Of a DNA stretch of 42,860 nt, positions 1 through 8,631 are shown in pieces; within the stretch, counting starts at the first letter, position 1; every line of letters starts with the position of its first letter. Made by a program: the position numbers and the translations under genes. This DNA comes from Patescibacteria group bacterium (GTDB taxonomy: Bacteria; Patescibacteriota; Patescibacteriia; UBA9570; JAHJKD01): the NCBI GenBank assembly GCA_018822435.1, contig JAHJKD010000040.1, positions 1 to 42,860 of the forward strand. Reading direction: 5' to 3'. A model generated the notes under the pieces. It saw nothing but the letters and a program-made list of their open reading frames with translations, searched no databases and was not told the origin of the DNA.

Positions 1-137
1 ATCTGGGGAATAGTGCCCAGTCCCAGCTCTAGGCCGGCGACATAGAACTTGATCTCTGACTCCGTAAAGCCCAATTTTGAAAGGTCTTTCCTTAATTTTT
101 CGTTTAAAGGTTTGCCTGATTTCTTTGTTGCTGACAT
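1..137 (-). CDS. N-terminus of a TrmB/winged-HTH-like transcriptional regulator (partial, runs off left edge)
   Basis: Hand translation of the minus strand from ATG at 137: MSATKKSGKPLNEKLRKDLSKLGFTESEIKFYVAGLELGLGTIPQ...; resembles the 'L..LGL(T/S)E.E...Y.A.LELG' start of TrmB-like HTH proteins. Not in the ORF track. Confidence 0.55.
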   Translation of the reverse strand, partial: MSATKKSGKPLNEKLRKDLSKLGFTESEIKFYVAGLELGLGTIPQ

Positions 138-218
138 AGTAAAATTTCTTAATTATTTATTCAAATACCATTTTACATGCCCCTGTGGATAACGTCAAAT
201 ATGGCTTATAATAGCCAA

Positions 219-252
219 AAAAAATAGGGGTTGATGTAAACCCTATTTTTAC
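219..252 (-). terminator. Intrinsic terminator downstream of the 263-487 gene
   Basis: Minus strand AAAAATAGGGTTTACATCAACCCCTATTTTTTTT: stem AATAGGG/CCCTATT followed by a T run. Confidence 0.65.
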
Positions 253-262
253 ATTGAAATTT

Positions 263-487
263 TTAATGGCCCTGATACGGACAAGTAGCACACTGGCCAG
301 AACATCCTGAAGCTTTGGGTTTCTTTTTTATCTTAACTTTTGGAGCTATATATTCATCACAGCTTTGTCCGCAATCATGCATAGCTTGCCAATTCCAAAC
401 TTTACCATAAATCTGGTTTTCCTTTTCTATCTTCTCCCCTTCTGCTTCGAAGACAGCGTCACATTTTTGACATTTGAATTTTCTCAT
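263..487 (-). CDS. Small Cys-rich protein (74 aa), CxxC N-terminus and [15 protein letters not shown]-terminus
   Basis: ORF; four-nt overlap with the upstream gene (484-487); CQKC and CSGQCATC motifs. Confidence 0.7.
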   Translation of the reverse strand: MRKFKCQKCDAVFEAEGEKIEKENQIYGKVWNWQAMHDCGQSCDEYIAPKVKIKKKPKASGCSGQCATCPYQGH

Positions 488-900
488 TCCCCGATTATTT
501 TTACTAGCACTCGTTTATCTCTCTGACCATCAAATTCAGCATAAAACAACCTTTCCCAAGTGCCCAGGTCTAATTTCCCCTCCGTGATAGCTACGGTTGA
601 TTCTCGGCCCATAATAGTGCGCCAAAGATGGGCATAGGCATTGTCTTCGCCAGTCAGATTATGCTGCCACATGTCCTTGTCCATAGGAGCAAGTTGTTTC
701 AGCCATTTCTGATAATCCTGGATCAAGCCGCCTTCGTGGTCATTGATATAAACTGAAGCAGTGATATGCATAGGATTAATTAAAATCAGGCCTTCTTTAA
801 TGCCTGACTCATTAACAATCGCTTGGACGTCATCTGTTATATGAATAAATTCTATTCTTTCGGCCGTGTTAAAATGTAAATATTCTGTATGGGTTTTCAT
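484..900 (-). CDS. YjbQ/UPF0047 family protein
   Basis: ORF; family-like '[27 protein letters not shown]...[60 protein letters not shown]'. Confidence 0.9.
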   Translation of the reverse strand: MKTHTEYLHFNTAERIEFIHITDDVQAIVNESGIKEGLILINPMHITASVYINDHEGGLIQDYQKWLKQLAPMDKDMWQHNLTGEDNAYAHLWRTIMGRESTVAITEGKLDLGTWERLFYAEFDGQRDKRVLVKIIGE

Positions 901-901
901 A

Positions 902-1663
902 TTATAAATTCTTGATAAATTTAACTATTTGATCATGAATCTTTCCGTTAGAGCCGATCATATCAGCCGTTTTCATGGGCCATGGCTGTCCTTTAAAATC
1001 AGTGATTTTGCCTCCAGCTTCTTGAATAAGTAAAATACCGGCACAAACATCATACGGATTAATTTGAGTGGTAATATAGACGTCTGCACGACCAGAGGCA
1101 ACCCAAGCGCATTCAAGGGCAGCGGAGCCGAGCTTGCGGATATCCGCACTTTTTGGACCAAGTTTTTGAAAAATTTTACTCGCTCGTTTAAGCGTGCGCA
1201 GATTCCCTTCGCACATGACCACATCCATATTTTTTGCCTCTTTACGGCTACTTACTTTTAGGCGTTTTCCATTTAGCCAGGCGCCTTCGCCCTTCTCCGC
1301 AATAAACATTTCTTCCATATAAGGCGCAAAAACCACACCCATAAGTGGTTGATCTTTTTCGTATAGCGCAATAGAGATGGAGAAGAAAGGATTACCGCGG
1401 CTGAAATTAGTGGTGCCATCTAAAGGATCAACATACCAGATGAAATCTGAATGCCTTTCAATAAAGCCAGCTTCTTCTGAATAGATGCTGTGGTGCGGAA
1501 ATTTCTTCATGAGAATATCCAGCACGGCCTTTTCTGACTCCAGATCGGCCCTAGTAACGATGCTGTTCTTTTTTGTACCCAAATCGTTTGCTTCTGAAGT
1601 GTGAAAATAGCTCATTATTACTTTTCCCCCGGCTTCGGCTGCTTTGATGGCTGTTTTTAGCAT
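902..1663 (-). CDS. Inositol monophosphatase family protein
   Basis: [28 protein letters not shown] metal-site motif, YSEEAG, and C-terminal [16 protein letters not shown]. Confidence 0.93.
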   Translation of the reverse strand: MLKTAIKAAEAGGKVIMSYFHTSEANDLGTKKNSIVTRADLESEKAVLDILMKKFPHHSIYSEEAGFIERHSDFIWYVDPLDGTTNFSRGNPFFSISIALYEKDQPLMGVVFAPYMEEMFIAEKGEGAWLNGKRLKVSSRKEAKNMDVVMCEGNLRTLKRASKIFQKLGPKSADIRKLGSAALECAWVASGRADVYITTQINPYDVCAGILLIQEAGGKITDFKGQPWPMKTADMIGSNGKIHDQIVKFIKNL

Positions 1664-1705
1664 GATATTATTTCTTTGGACAGAATAATATTCTGTCCCT
1701 ACAAT

Positions 1706-2539
1706 TTATTTATTTTCTTTCTTTTTTGAAATCATTTCCACAATGGTTTCGACTGTTTCAGCAGCCGCGCCTTTTTTTCCAATGCCTTCAAACGCATGTA
1801 AGACTTCAAGAGGCACGGCAAAGATAACAGTGTTAGATTGATCTGAAGAAATATCATTAATACTATTAAGTGTTCTTAGATGCAAAGCGCCTGGAGCGGT
1901 GGCAATGGTTTTAGCGGCTTGAGCCAGATTGTCAGCGGCGACAACTTCACCTTCAGAATTAATAATCGTAGCCCGTTTTTCTCTTTCCGCTTCGGCTTGC
2001 TTGGCCATGGTCCTTTTTAAATTTTCAGGTAATTCAATATGCTTAAGTTCAACCGAATTAACATTTATTCCCCAAGGATCAGAAGACTCATCAACAATTA
2101 GCATGATTTTTTTAGCAACTTCATCACGATTTGCCAACAATTCATCAAGCGATACTTCTCCGACTACATTTCTCATAGTAGTTTGGGCCAGCTGTGAAAC
2201 AGCATAATAAAAATCTTCTACCTTTAATACCGCTTTCTCCGGATCAGCGACTTGATAATAAATAACTGCATTTACTTTTACAGATACATTATCTTTGGTA
2301 ATGGCCTCCTGATCAGGCACATCCACGGCTTTGACACGGATGTCCACTTTATATAATCTCTGAAAAATCGGAATGACAATTTTCCAGCCCGGACCATGGA
2401 TTTTTCTGAATTTGCCCATAGTGAATAATAAGCCCCGCTGATATTGGTCCACTTGTTTGATCATGATGATTAATAAGACCAAAATGAAAATGCCACCAAA
2501 AATAATAAAGGTGGCTAATATCCCAAATAATGCTTCCAT
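1706..2539 (-). CDS. SPFH/band 7 (slipin/stomatin-like) membrane protein
   Basis: ORF; N-terminal TM, DQYQRGLLFTMGKF, VSVKVNAVIYYQVADPEKAVLKVEDF, LDELLANRDEV, GINVNSVELKHIELPENLKRTMAKQAEAEREKRA. Confidence 0.93.
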   Translation of the reverse strand: MEALFGILATFIIFGGIFILVLLIIMIKQVDQYQRGLLFTMGKFRKIHGPGWKIVIPIFQRLYKVDIRVKAVDVPDQEAITKDNVSVKVNAVIYYQVADPEKAVLKVEDFYYAVSQLAQTTMRNVVGEVSLDELLANRDEVAKKIMLIVDESSDPWGINVNSVELKHIELPENLKRTMAKQAEAEREKRATIINSEGEVVAADNLAQAAKTIATAPGALHLRTLNSINDISSDQSNTVIFAVPLEVLHAFEGIGKKGAAAETVETIVEMISKKKENK

Positions 2540-2561
2540 AAATTTATATTAATTTCATTAA

Positions 2562-3371
2562 TTATATTTTCGCTGAATCCGGTTTTTTCGCGCAGGCGCA
2601 ACTTGGCTCGCTGCCCATTTTTTCCACCATATTAAAGATCAGCTTTTTCACTTTTTCGTTGTTTTCCTTGAAGGTTGCCATGATCTCATCTATGCCCGAT
2701 GACTTAATATTGGCATCGCCTTCCAGGCCGACATCGTAATCCGTGATCATGGAGACACTGACATAGCACGTGCCCAACTCAGCTGCCAGGATATTTTCCG
2801 GATACTGGGTCATGTTGATGACTTCCCAGCCCTGTTGCGTGAAGAATTTTGATTCGGCCCGGGTGGAAAATCGGGGCCCTTCTATGACAACAACCGTGCC
2901 CTGTTTGTGATGGGGGTAATTCAATTCTTCACAGCCCTTGATGGCAATCTGCCTGAGATTTTCGCAATAGACTTCACCGCAATGCATATGGGCCACATCA
3001 GGACCATCGAAAAAGGTATCATCTCGCTTTTTAGTTCGGTCAAAAAAAGAATCTACTATGACAAAATCGCCTGGCTTAACGTCTGGCTGCAAAGACCCGC
3101 AGGCAGAAGGAGAGATTATCTGTTTGACGCCGACCTCTTTCATGGCCCAGAGATTGGCCTTAAAAGGAATCTTATGAGGCGGATAATCATGAGATTTGCC
3201 ATGGCGCGGCATGAAAGCCAGTTTCTTGCCCTTGTATTCTCCCAACATAATTTTGTCTGAAGGAGAGCCAAAAGGAGTGTCTATCATTTTTTCTTCGGCG
3301 TTTTCCAGCAGGTCGTAAAACCCGGATCCGCCGAAAATGCCGATGCGTGCTTCGTTAGAGGTCATATTCAT
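2562..3371 (-). CDS. mtnP: S-methyl-5'-thioadenosine phosphorylase
   Basis: ORF; GIFGGSGFYDL, TPFGSPSDKIMLGEYKGKKLAFMPRHGKSHDYPPHKIPFKANLWAMKEVGVKQIISPSACGSL, EGPRFSTRAESKFF, VINMTQYPENILAAELGTCY. Likely start near 3365. Confidence 0.93.
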   Translation of the reverse strand: MNMTSNEARIGIFGGSGFYDLLENAEEKMIDTPFGSPSDKIMLGEYKGKKLAFMPRHGKSHDYPPHKIPFKANLWAMKEVGVKQIISPSACGSLQPDVKPGDFVIVDSFFDRTKKRDDTFFDGPDVAHMHCGEVYCENLRQIAIKGCEELNYPHHKQGTVVVIEGPRFSTRAESKFFTQQGWEVINMTQYPENILAAELGTCYVSVSMITDYDVGLEGDANIKSSGIDEIMATFKENNEKVKKLIFNMVEKMGSEPSCACAKKPDSAKI

Positions 3372-3879
3372 AATGTACTAATGATCTTGTTTTGTAATCT
3401 TTAAATTTTTCCCGGCCTTTCAAGGCGTCCAGCTCCACAATGAAATCAACTCCAACTATATCTCCGCCTAATTCTTTTACTAATTCAATGGCTGCATTCA
3501 TGGTGCCGCCTGTAGCCAGCAGATCGTCTACCAATAAAACTCTTTGGCCAGGCTTGATGGCATCTTCATGCATTTCAATTGTATTAGAACCATATTCTAA
3601 AGCATATTCACGGGAAATAGTTTTATAAGGCAGTTTGCCTTTTTTTCTGACAATGGCTACACCTGTACCCAATTTATAGGCCATAGCTGAAGCCATAAGA
3701 AAACCACGGGCATCTATCCCAGCAATAATATCAATTTTTTCATTTTCATAAGGACGGCACAATTCATCAATCATAAATTTAAATGCCTCAGCGTCTTCCA
3801 TCAGAGTAGTAATGTCTTTGAAGTTGATTCCCTTTTCCGGCCAATCCGGTACCTCGCGTATTTTTGATTTAAGATCCAT
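3355..3879 (-). CDS. apt: Adenine phosphoribosyltransferase
   Basis: MDLKSKIREVPDWPEKGINFKDITTLMEDAEAFKFMIDEL; PRPP loop VLLVDDLLATGGTMNAA. The track ORF extends to 3930 only by reading through a palindrome; Met at 3879 is the family start. Confidence 0.95.
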   Translation of the reverse strand: MDLKSKIREVPDWPEKGINFKDITTLMEDAEAFKFMIDELCRPYENEKIDIIAGIDARGFLMASAMAYKLGTGVAIVRKKGKLPYKTISREYALEYGSNTIEMHEDAIKPGQRVLLVDDLLATGGTMNAAIELVKELGGDIVGVDFIVELDALKGREKFKDYKTRSLVHYEYDL

Positions 3880-3892
3880 AGGTTTTGTATAG

Positions 3893-3932
3893 GTGTGCGT
3901 AGAGACGTGGCATGCCACGTCTCTACGCACAC
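3893..3932. repeat. 40-nt perfect palindrome
   Basis: gtgtgcgtagagacgtggca|tgccacgtctctacgcacac; two 20-nt arms, no spacer, no mismatch. Confidence 0.95.
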
Positions 3933-3933
3933 A

Positions 3934-4464
3934 TCAATTAATTTTATTAATAATTTGTTTGCCAGCGTCATCCATGGTACGACCGAGAGAAAAAAAGCCA
4001 TGGTTCTTGGCAATAAGAAAATTGGTTTTCTCGGCCAAATCAGCGACTGAATCAGCCAGCTCCAGAGTGCCATAAGGATATTCTTTATCTGTCACAGGAA
4101 CATTAGGGATATCAAGCGTATGGCCATGGAAAACTGCATTAATTTTACCAATTTTTTGGTATATTTTCAAATGTAAAAAGGCCTCTGAAGATGGCTCTTT
4201 AATGCCTTTTGCCTGGATCTCTTTTTTCTCCTCATTAAAACCAGTAACTTCAACTAAATCATAGATGGTCGCTTTGCCAAGATCCGTGCCCGTGCCTGTG
4301 ATTATGCAGCCGTTTTCCGTGCGAAAGCTAAGATTACCCGAGGTGCCCTCGTTATATTTCGCGAGAACATAACACCAATTTAAAAGCTCCTTAGCCTGAT
4401 CTGACTTAGGAACCTCCTTTTTTAAGAAACTGGTTGTAAATTTAGGGCCTGTATCTTCTTCCAT
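3934..4464 (-). CDS. Class II aldolase/adducin-family protein
   Basis: ORF; GTSGNLSFRTENGCIITGTGTDLGKA, EPSSEAFLHLKIYQK, AVFHGHTLD, FLIAKNHGFFSLGRTMDDA. Confidence 0.9.
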   Translation of the reverse strand: MEEDTGPKFTTSFLKKEVPKSDQAKELLNWCYVLAKYNEGTSGNLSFRTENGCIITGTGTDLGKATIYDLVEVTGFNEEKKEIQAKGIKEPSSEAFLHLKIYQKIGKINAVFHGHTLDIPNVPVTDKEYPYGTLELADSVADLAEKTNFLIAKNHGFFSLGRTMDDAGKQIINKIN

Positions 4465-5474
4465 GATGGTTTAATAATGCCTTGTTCAGTTATTATGCCG
4501 GCGACTAATTTGGCCGGGGTGACATCAAACGCAATGTTAACGGCATGACTGCCATGATTTGCAATTCTAATGCCATCTATTTCTAAAACTTCTTTTTCAT
4601 CTCTCTCTTCTATGGGAATGTCTTTTCCTGATTTGCAGGTAATATCAATTGTTGAGGTCGGGGCGGCCACATAAAATGGCACGCCGTGGGCTTTGGCCAT
4701 GGTAGCCAGAGTGTAAGTGCCGATCTTGTTAGCCACATCCCCATTTCTGGCAATCCGGTCGGAACCAACAATACACATATCTATAAGCCCTCTTTGCATG
4801 AGGGCGCCAGTGGTATTATCGCAAACAATTTTATGGGGAATTTTATTGTGGAATAATTCCCAGGCGGTAAGTTTTGCCCCTTGCAGTCTTGGCCTGGTCT
4901 CATCTGCATAAACAAAGACTTTCTTTTTCTGTTTCATTTTTGCCCAGTAGATTGGTGAAAGGGCTGAGCCCCAGTCTACAAAAGCCAGCCAGCCAGCATT
5001 ACAATGCGTAGAAATATTATATCCGCTTTTAATTAATTTAGAGCCATGGCGGCCGATTCTTTCGCAGGAGTCTGAATCTTCCTGAGCAATGTCCTCCGCA
5101 ACTTCCAAGGCAACCTCTCTCGCCTTTTTAGGATCATTTTTATAATCTTTAATTGCTTCAAAAACTAAATTTGTGGCATAAAATAAATTTTGGGCAGTGG
5201 GACGGGTCGCTTCTATGTCTTTCTTGGCCTTTTGCATGAATTTATAGAAATTCTTGTCCGGCGCATTCACAGCGGCCAGAGCCATGCCGTAGCCGGCTGT
5301 TCCGCCAATGGCGCCGGCTCCCCGGGTAACCATTGTATATATAGCATTACAAACCTGTTTGTACTTTGTGTAAGTGACAATCTTAAAACGATTGGGCAAC
5401 ATGTTTTGCTCAATCATTTTTACTTTATTGGCCTGCCACCAGACAGTGCGGTAGTGTTTTCCGTTGACGATCAT
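4422..5474 (-). CDS. mtnA: S-methyl-5-thioribose-1-phosphate isomerase (eIF2B-like family)
   Basis: ORF; TRGAGAIGGTAGYGMALA, THCNAGWLAFVDWGSALSPIYWA, VYADETRPRLQGAKLTAWEL, CIVGSDRIARNGDVANKIGTYTLATMAKAHGVPFYVAAPTSTID; overlaps the aldolase start by 43 nt. Confidence 0.93.
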   Translation of the reverse strand: MIVNGKHYRTVWWQANKVKMIEQNMLPNRFKIVTYTKYKQVCNAIYTMVTRGAGAIGGTAGYGMALAAVNAPDKNFYKFMQKAKKDIEATRPTAQNLFYATNLVFEAIKDYKNDPKKAREVALEVAEDIAQEDSDSCERIGRHGSKLIKSGYNISTHCNAGWLAFVDWGSALSPIYWAKMKQKKKVFVYADETRPRLQGAKLTAWELFHNKIPHKIVCDNTTGALMQRGLIDMCIVGSDRIARNGDVANKIGTYTLATMAKAHGVPFYVAAPTSTIDITCKSGKDIPIEERDEKEVLEIDGIRIANHGSHAVNIAFDVTPAKLVAGIITEQGIIKPSWKKIQALNLQPVS

Positions 5475-5503
5475 GATATTATTTTAGCATTTTTATATGG
5501 TCC

Positions 5504-5536
5504 GGCCAATACCCCGAATGAATTCGGAGCTTGGCC
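5504..5536. repeat. Intergenic inverted repeat / REP-like hairpin
   Basis: GGCCAAtaCCCCGAATgaATTCGGagcTTGGCC, imperfect palindrome between mtnA start and the first zinc-ribbon gene stop. Confidence 0.7.
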
Positions 5537-5540
5537 TGCG

Positions 5541-7052
5541 CTAATAAATTTTCTTATTATAACAGCCGTCACAATATATTTGACCCTTAGGATACGGTGT
5601 TATTAGTTTAATGCCACAGTCAGCACATTTGCGATCATAAAGATTACGTTCGCCTGCACGCAGATTGCGATTTTTATGGCGGCATTCTGGACATAGTTTA
5701 GGTTCAGGCAGATCTAAACGATTATAAAATTCTTTTTCTTGTGAGATTATTTTGAATTGTCTCTTGCAGTCTTGGCAGACTGGAAGACTGTCTTGAAGGC
5801 GGGTGTCATGATGGCGAGCATGGTGATGTCCGCTTTCAAAATAATATTCTGAAGCTACAGTCTCATGATATTTAAAACCAGATGTGCCTTGAGGAAAAAA
5901 TTGACCATATTCACCTGTTCTAATCATGTGCTTGATTATCTTGTCCTTTAACGTAGAATATTCAGACTCAGAATACTTCTTATTAAGAATTACATACTCC
6001 CCTTTCATAATGCCAATTGAACCAAAACAATCATGTGAATTATTGCATTTGTCGCAGTATTCCATGTGATGGCAATAATGCGAGGCATTGCAGAATTTGC
6101 TTTCCACCATATTCAGAGTGCTAATTAATTCTAACGAGTGTTCAGGTTTGTATAAACTGAAATTCAAATCATAACAATCTTTGGCATCAAGCACGTCCCA
6201 GAGCCATTTGGAATTTTCGCAATTAACTACATCAAAACAATCAGGGCAATTTTTTGAATTGGTAATATCATTGCCCGTACAGTTTTCGGAGTTGGTTTGG
6301 TAGGATGATTTTACGATTGGCTTGAGGCGGATGTGGTGACATCCGCTTCCAATTTTTTTATTAAATTCATCTTTAGAAACCTCCTTATTATTGATGCAAT
6401 ATTTTTTATTGCGGAGGTTGGAACAATTAATGCAATGGGAGCAACCTTTAAGATCAAAACAGCTGTGGCAATGATCACAATCAGAACAGCGATCCAGCCA
6501 AGTTGAGCCGTAGCAGTTGTGGCAGTTTACGCATTCATAACAAAGTTCAGAATTATAAGTAAATGAATTATCAACACAGTCTTTACAAAATTTTATAAAT
6601 TTCCCATATAAGCAATTTTCATTAGCCTCGCCCGCGATGTCAAAATAGCAGGACTTGTCGTCCCCGCAATACGAGACATAATTTGAATTTTCGCAATTTA
6701 CGATATCCAAAGATAAAGTTGGGACTCGCTTATACATCTCTTTGAATTGGGGAAAAAATTCGCGGCTAAAATCAAAGTTACGGCCATAATCAAACGGAGT
6801 CCATTTGTCTGAATACCAACATTCCGGGCAATAGACTACCTGGCCTGCATCAGCCGGATAATAAGCGATAATTTTTTTCTGACAACAATCACAAGTCCGT
6901 TCATAAAAAGTCCGTTCATTGCGCATGCTTAGGCGGCGCTGGTTGCGGCAGTTCGGGCACCAGGTCGGTTCAGGGACTTTAAAAGATTGATAATATTTTT
7001 TATCTTGCTTTGTAATTTCAAATGAATTTTGGCAATTCTGGCATTTATTCAT
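5541..7052 (-). CDS. Cys-rich dual zinc-ribbon protein, paralog 1 (503 aa)
   Basis: ORF; N-ribbon CQNCQNSFEITKQDKKYYQSFKVPEPTWCPNCRNQRR, CDCCQKK...YCPECW, C-ribbon CQDCKRQFKIISQEKEFYNRLDLPEPKLCPECRHKNR...KCADCG...YCDGCYNKKIY; about 46 Cys by manual count. Confidence 0.9.
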   Translation of the reverse strand: MNKCQNCQNSFEITKQDKKYYQSFKVPEPTWCPNCRNQRRLSMRNERTFYERTCDCCQKKIIAYYPADAGQVVYCPECWYSDKWTPFDYGRNFDFSREFFPQFKEMYKRVPTLSLDIVNCENSNYVSYCGDDKSCYFDIAGEANENCLYGKFIKFCKDCVDNSFTYNSELCYECVNCHNCYGSTWLDRCSDCDHCHSCFDLKGCSHCINCSNLRNKKYCINNKEVSKDEFNKKIGSGCHHIRLKPIVKSSYQTNSENCTGNDITNSKNCPDCFDVVNCENSKWLWDVLDAKDCYDLNFSLYKPEHSLELISTLNMVESKFCNASHYCHHMEYCDKCNNSHDCFGSIGIMKGEYVILNKKYSESEYSTLKDKIIKHMIRTGEYGQFFPQGTSGFKYHETVASEYYFESGHHHARHHDTRLQDSLPVCQDCKRQFKIISQEKEFYNRLDLPEPKLCPECRHKNRNLRAGERNLYDRKCADCGIKLITPYPKGQIYCDGCYNKKIY

Positions 7053-7144
7053 ATATTATTTATCTTATCCACATTTTGCTATTAAATCAACTTTTAATTG
7101 CTCTTGACCGCGAAGATGAATTAAGCTAATCTAACAACAGAAAA

Positions 7145-7166
7145 CACCCCTTTCGGGTGCTTTTTT
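7145..7166 (+). terminator. Intrinsic terminator hairpin
   Basis: CACCCctttcGGGTGcTTTTTT. Confidence 0.75.
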
Positions 7167-7183
7167 ATGTCTTTATAGGACAT

Positions 7184-7212
7184 TTGCACCGGAAAAGAAA
7201 ATGTCTTATAAT
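7184..7212 (+). promoter_or_regulatory. Sigma70-type promoter
   Basis: TTGCAC - 17 nt - TATAAT; ATG at 7222 lies 10 nt after the -10 box. Confidence 0.75.
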
Positions 7213-7221
7213 TAATAGCCC

Positions 7222-7767
7222 ATGATTATGGAATCAACCCAAAATTCTACCCAACAAATCCTGGAAGCTCTAAACAAAGGCTTCGAAGATCTTAAAAATG
7301 GTTTTAAAACTATGCAAAATGACATTACTTTCCTAAAGAAAGATTTCAGTGGACTGAAGAGTGACATGTCAGGCGTGAAAGAGGATGTCAGCGGACTGAA
7401 GAGTGACATGTCAGGCGTGAAAGAGGATGTCAGCGGACTGAAGAGTGACATGTCAGGCGTGAAAGATGATTTCAGTGGATTGAAGAGTGACATGTCAGGC
7501 GTGAAAGAGGATGTCAGCGGACTGAAGAGTGACAATAAATCTATTAAGGCCGGCTTAAATGATTTGAAAAAAGAAGATGAGTTGATTTTAAAATCAATTC
7601 ATGATTTTTCAGAAGATATGCAGGAAAACTTCGATGGAGTCAATTTTCGATTAGATAATTTAGAAATCGATAACATTAGGACCCATTTGCGCTTAGATAA
7701 CGTCGCCCACCGCTTTGAGCTGGAAGAACTGGAAAAGAAAGTAAGCAAAGCCAAAATTAATAATTAA
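7222..7767 (+). CDS. Coiled-coil repeat protein (181 aa)
   Basis: ORF with heptad-like (F/V)SGLKSDMSGVK(E/D)D repeats; promoter immediately upstream. Confidence 0.85.
   Translation: MIMESTQNSTQQILEALNKGFEDLKNGFKTMQNDITFLKKDFSGLKSDMSGVKEDVSGLKSDMSGVKEDVSGLKSDMSGVKDDFSGLKSDMSGVKEDVSGLKSDNKSIKAGLNDLKKEDELILKSIHDFSEDMQENFDGVNFRLDNLEIDNIRTHLRLDNVAHRFELEELEKKVSKAKINN
7345..7533 (+). repeat. 42-bp in-frame tandem repeat, about 4.5 copies
   Basis: Successive copies of ttcagtggactgaagagtgacatgtcaggcgtgaaagaggat, encoding 14-aa units. Confidence 0.95.
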
Positions 7768-7778
7768 AAAATACCCTT

Positions 7779-7949
7779 ATGTGGCAGATAAAATGCGACA
7801 AATGCAAAAAAATTATCAAGCAGAAAGAAGTAATGGTCGACGCCGGCTACCCCAACCGATATGAATTATGCCTTGATTGCGGCAAACCAATCATAACATT
7901 CTTAAAAAGGAACAGCTTATATAAGGAAAAACCAAAATTTTCAGTTTAA
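7779..7949 (+). CDS. Mini zinc-ribbon protein (56 aa), not in ORF track
   Basis: Hand translation MWQIKCDKCKKIIKQKEVMVDAGYPNRYELCLDCGKPIITFLKRNSLYKEKPKFSV*; CxxC...CxxCG; starts 11 nt after the coiled-coil gene stop. Confidence 0.7.
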   Translation: MWQIKCDKCKKIIKQKEVMVDAGYPNRYELCLDCGKPIITFLKRNSLYKEKPKFSV

Positions 7950-8626
7950 TCCACAATTCTATAAGATTTAGTGAACTCATCATCATTATTATAGATAAAT
8001 TGGACCTTAAAGGGGGCTTCAAGTTTTTTGATCTTTTCTACAATTCTATTAAATTCATCATCTGATAAATTAAATTCCTGTTTGACAGGCCTTGCCTTGC
8101 CTACCGCGGCAAACTGGAAAATTCTCCATTTATCTATATAAGCCGGAAGCGCCTCTGCTATCTTTTCGATATAATCTTTATTTTGAGGGCAGGCAACGGT
8201 TGAGACGGTGACTTTTATGTCTTTGTCTTTAAGATAATCCAAATGCTTCATGACCAGATCAAAATGCCCAATTGGCCTTAATTTTTTATTTGTGTCCTCG
8301 TTATATCCGTCCAAAGGAAGATTGATCTGGTCAAGAGAGTCTTCAAGTTGATTTATAATATCTTCTGTTAATAAAATCCCATTTGTGTGCAGGACCGTGT
8401 ATATTCCGGCTTTATGAGTTTTTTGGACCAATTCAACGATATCACTTCTTAATAAAGGCTCGCCGCCGGTAAAGACTATTCTCTTAATCCCCTGGTTTTT
8501 AAATTCGTCAATTTTATCAAGAGCTTCCCGGGTGGAGATGTCGGGCATTTTTTCCGGGCCAAAACAATAGCCGCAATCCATGTTGCATGAATGGGTTATG
8601 TTCCAGACGATGATTTCCGGCTCCAT
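7946..8626 (-). CDS. Radical SAM protein (226 aa)
   Basis: ORF; CNMDCGYCF cluster motif, FTGGEPLLR, HTNGILL; KWRIFQF ... LSDDEF near the C-terminus. Confidence 0.92.
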   Translation of the reverse strand: MEPEIIVWNITHSCNMDCGYCFGPEKMPDISTREALDKIDEFKNQGIKRIVFTGGEPLLRSDIVELVQKTHKAGIYTVLHTNGILLTEDIINQLEDSLDQINLPLDGYNEDTNKKLRPIGHFDLVMKHLDYLKDKDIKVTVSTVACPQNKDYIEKIAEALPAYIDKWRIFQFAAVGKARPVKQEFNLSDDEFNRIVEKIKKLEAPFKVQFIYNNDDEFTKSYRIVD

Positions 8627-8631
8627 AAAAT

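Noticed and set aside
3880-3930. N-terminal extension of apt (MRRDVACHVSTHTYTKP)
   Set aside because: Encoded by the 40-nt palindrome; family start is the Met at 3879.
7104-7132. Promoter TTGACC-N17-TAATCT just before the 7145 terminator
   Set aside because: -10 matches consensus at only three of six positions; would make a ~25-nt transcript; probably chance.
7212-7535. Minus-strand repeat ORF (MSLFSPLTSSFTPD...)
   Set aside because: Reverse reading of the 42-bp repeats of the coiled-coil gene; the plus-strand frame has promoter and longer coiled-coil context.
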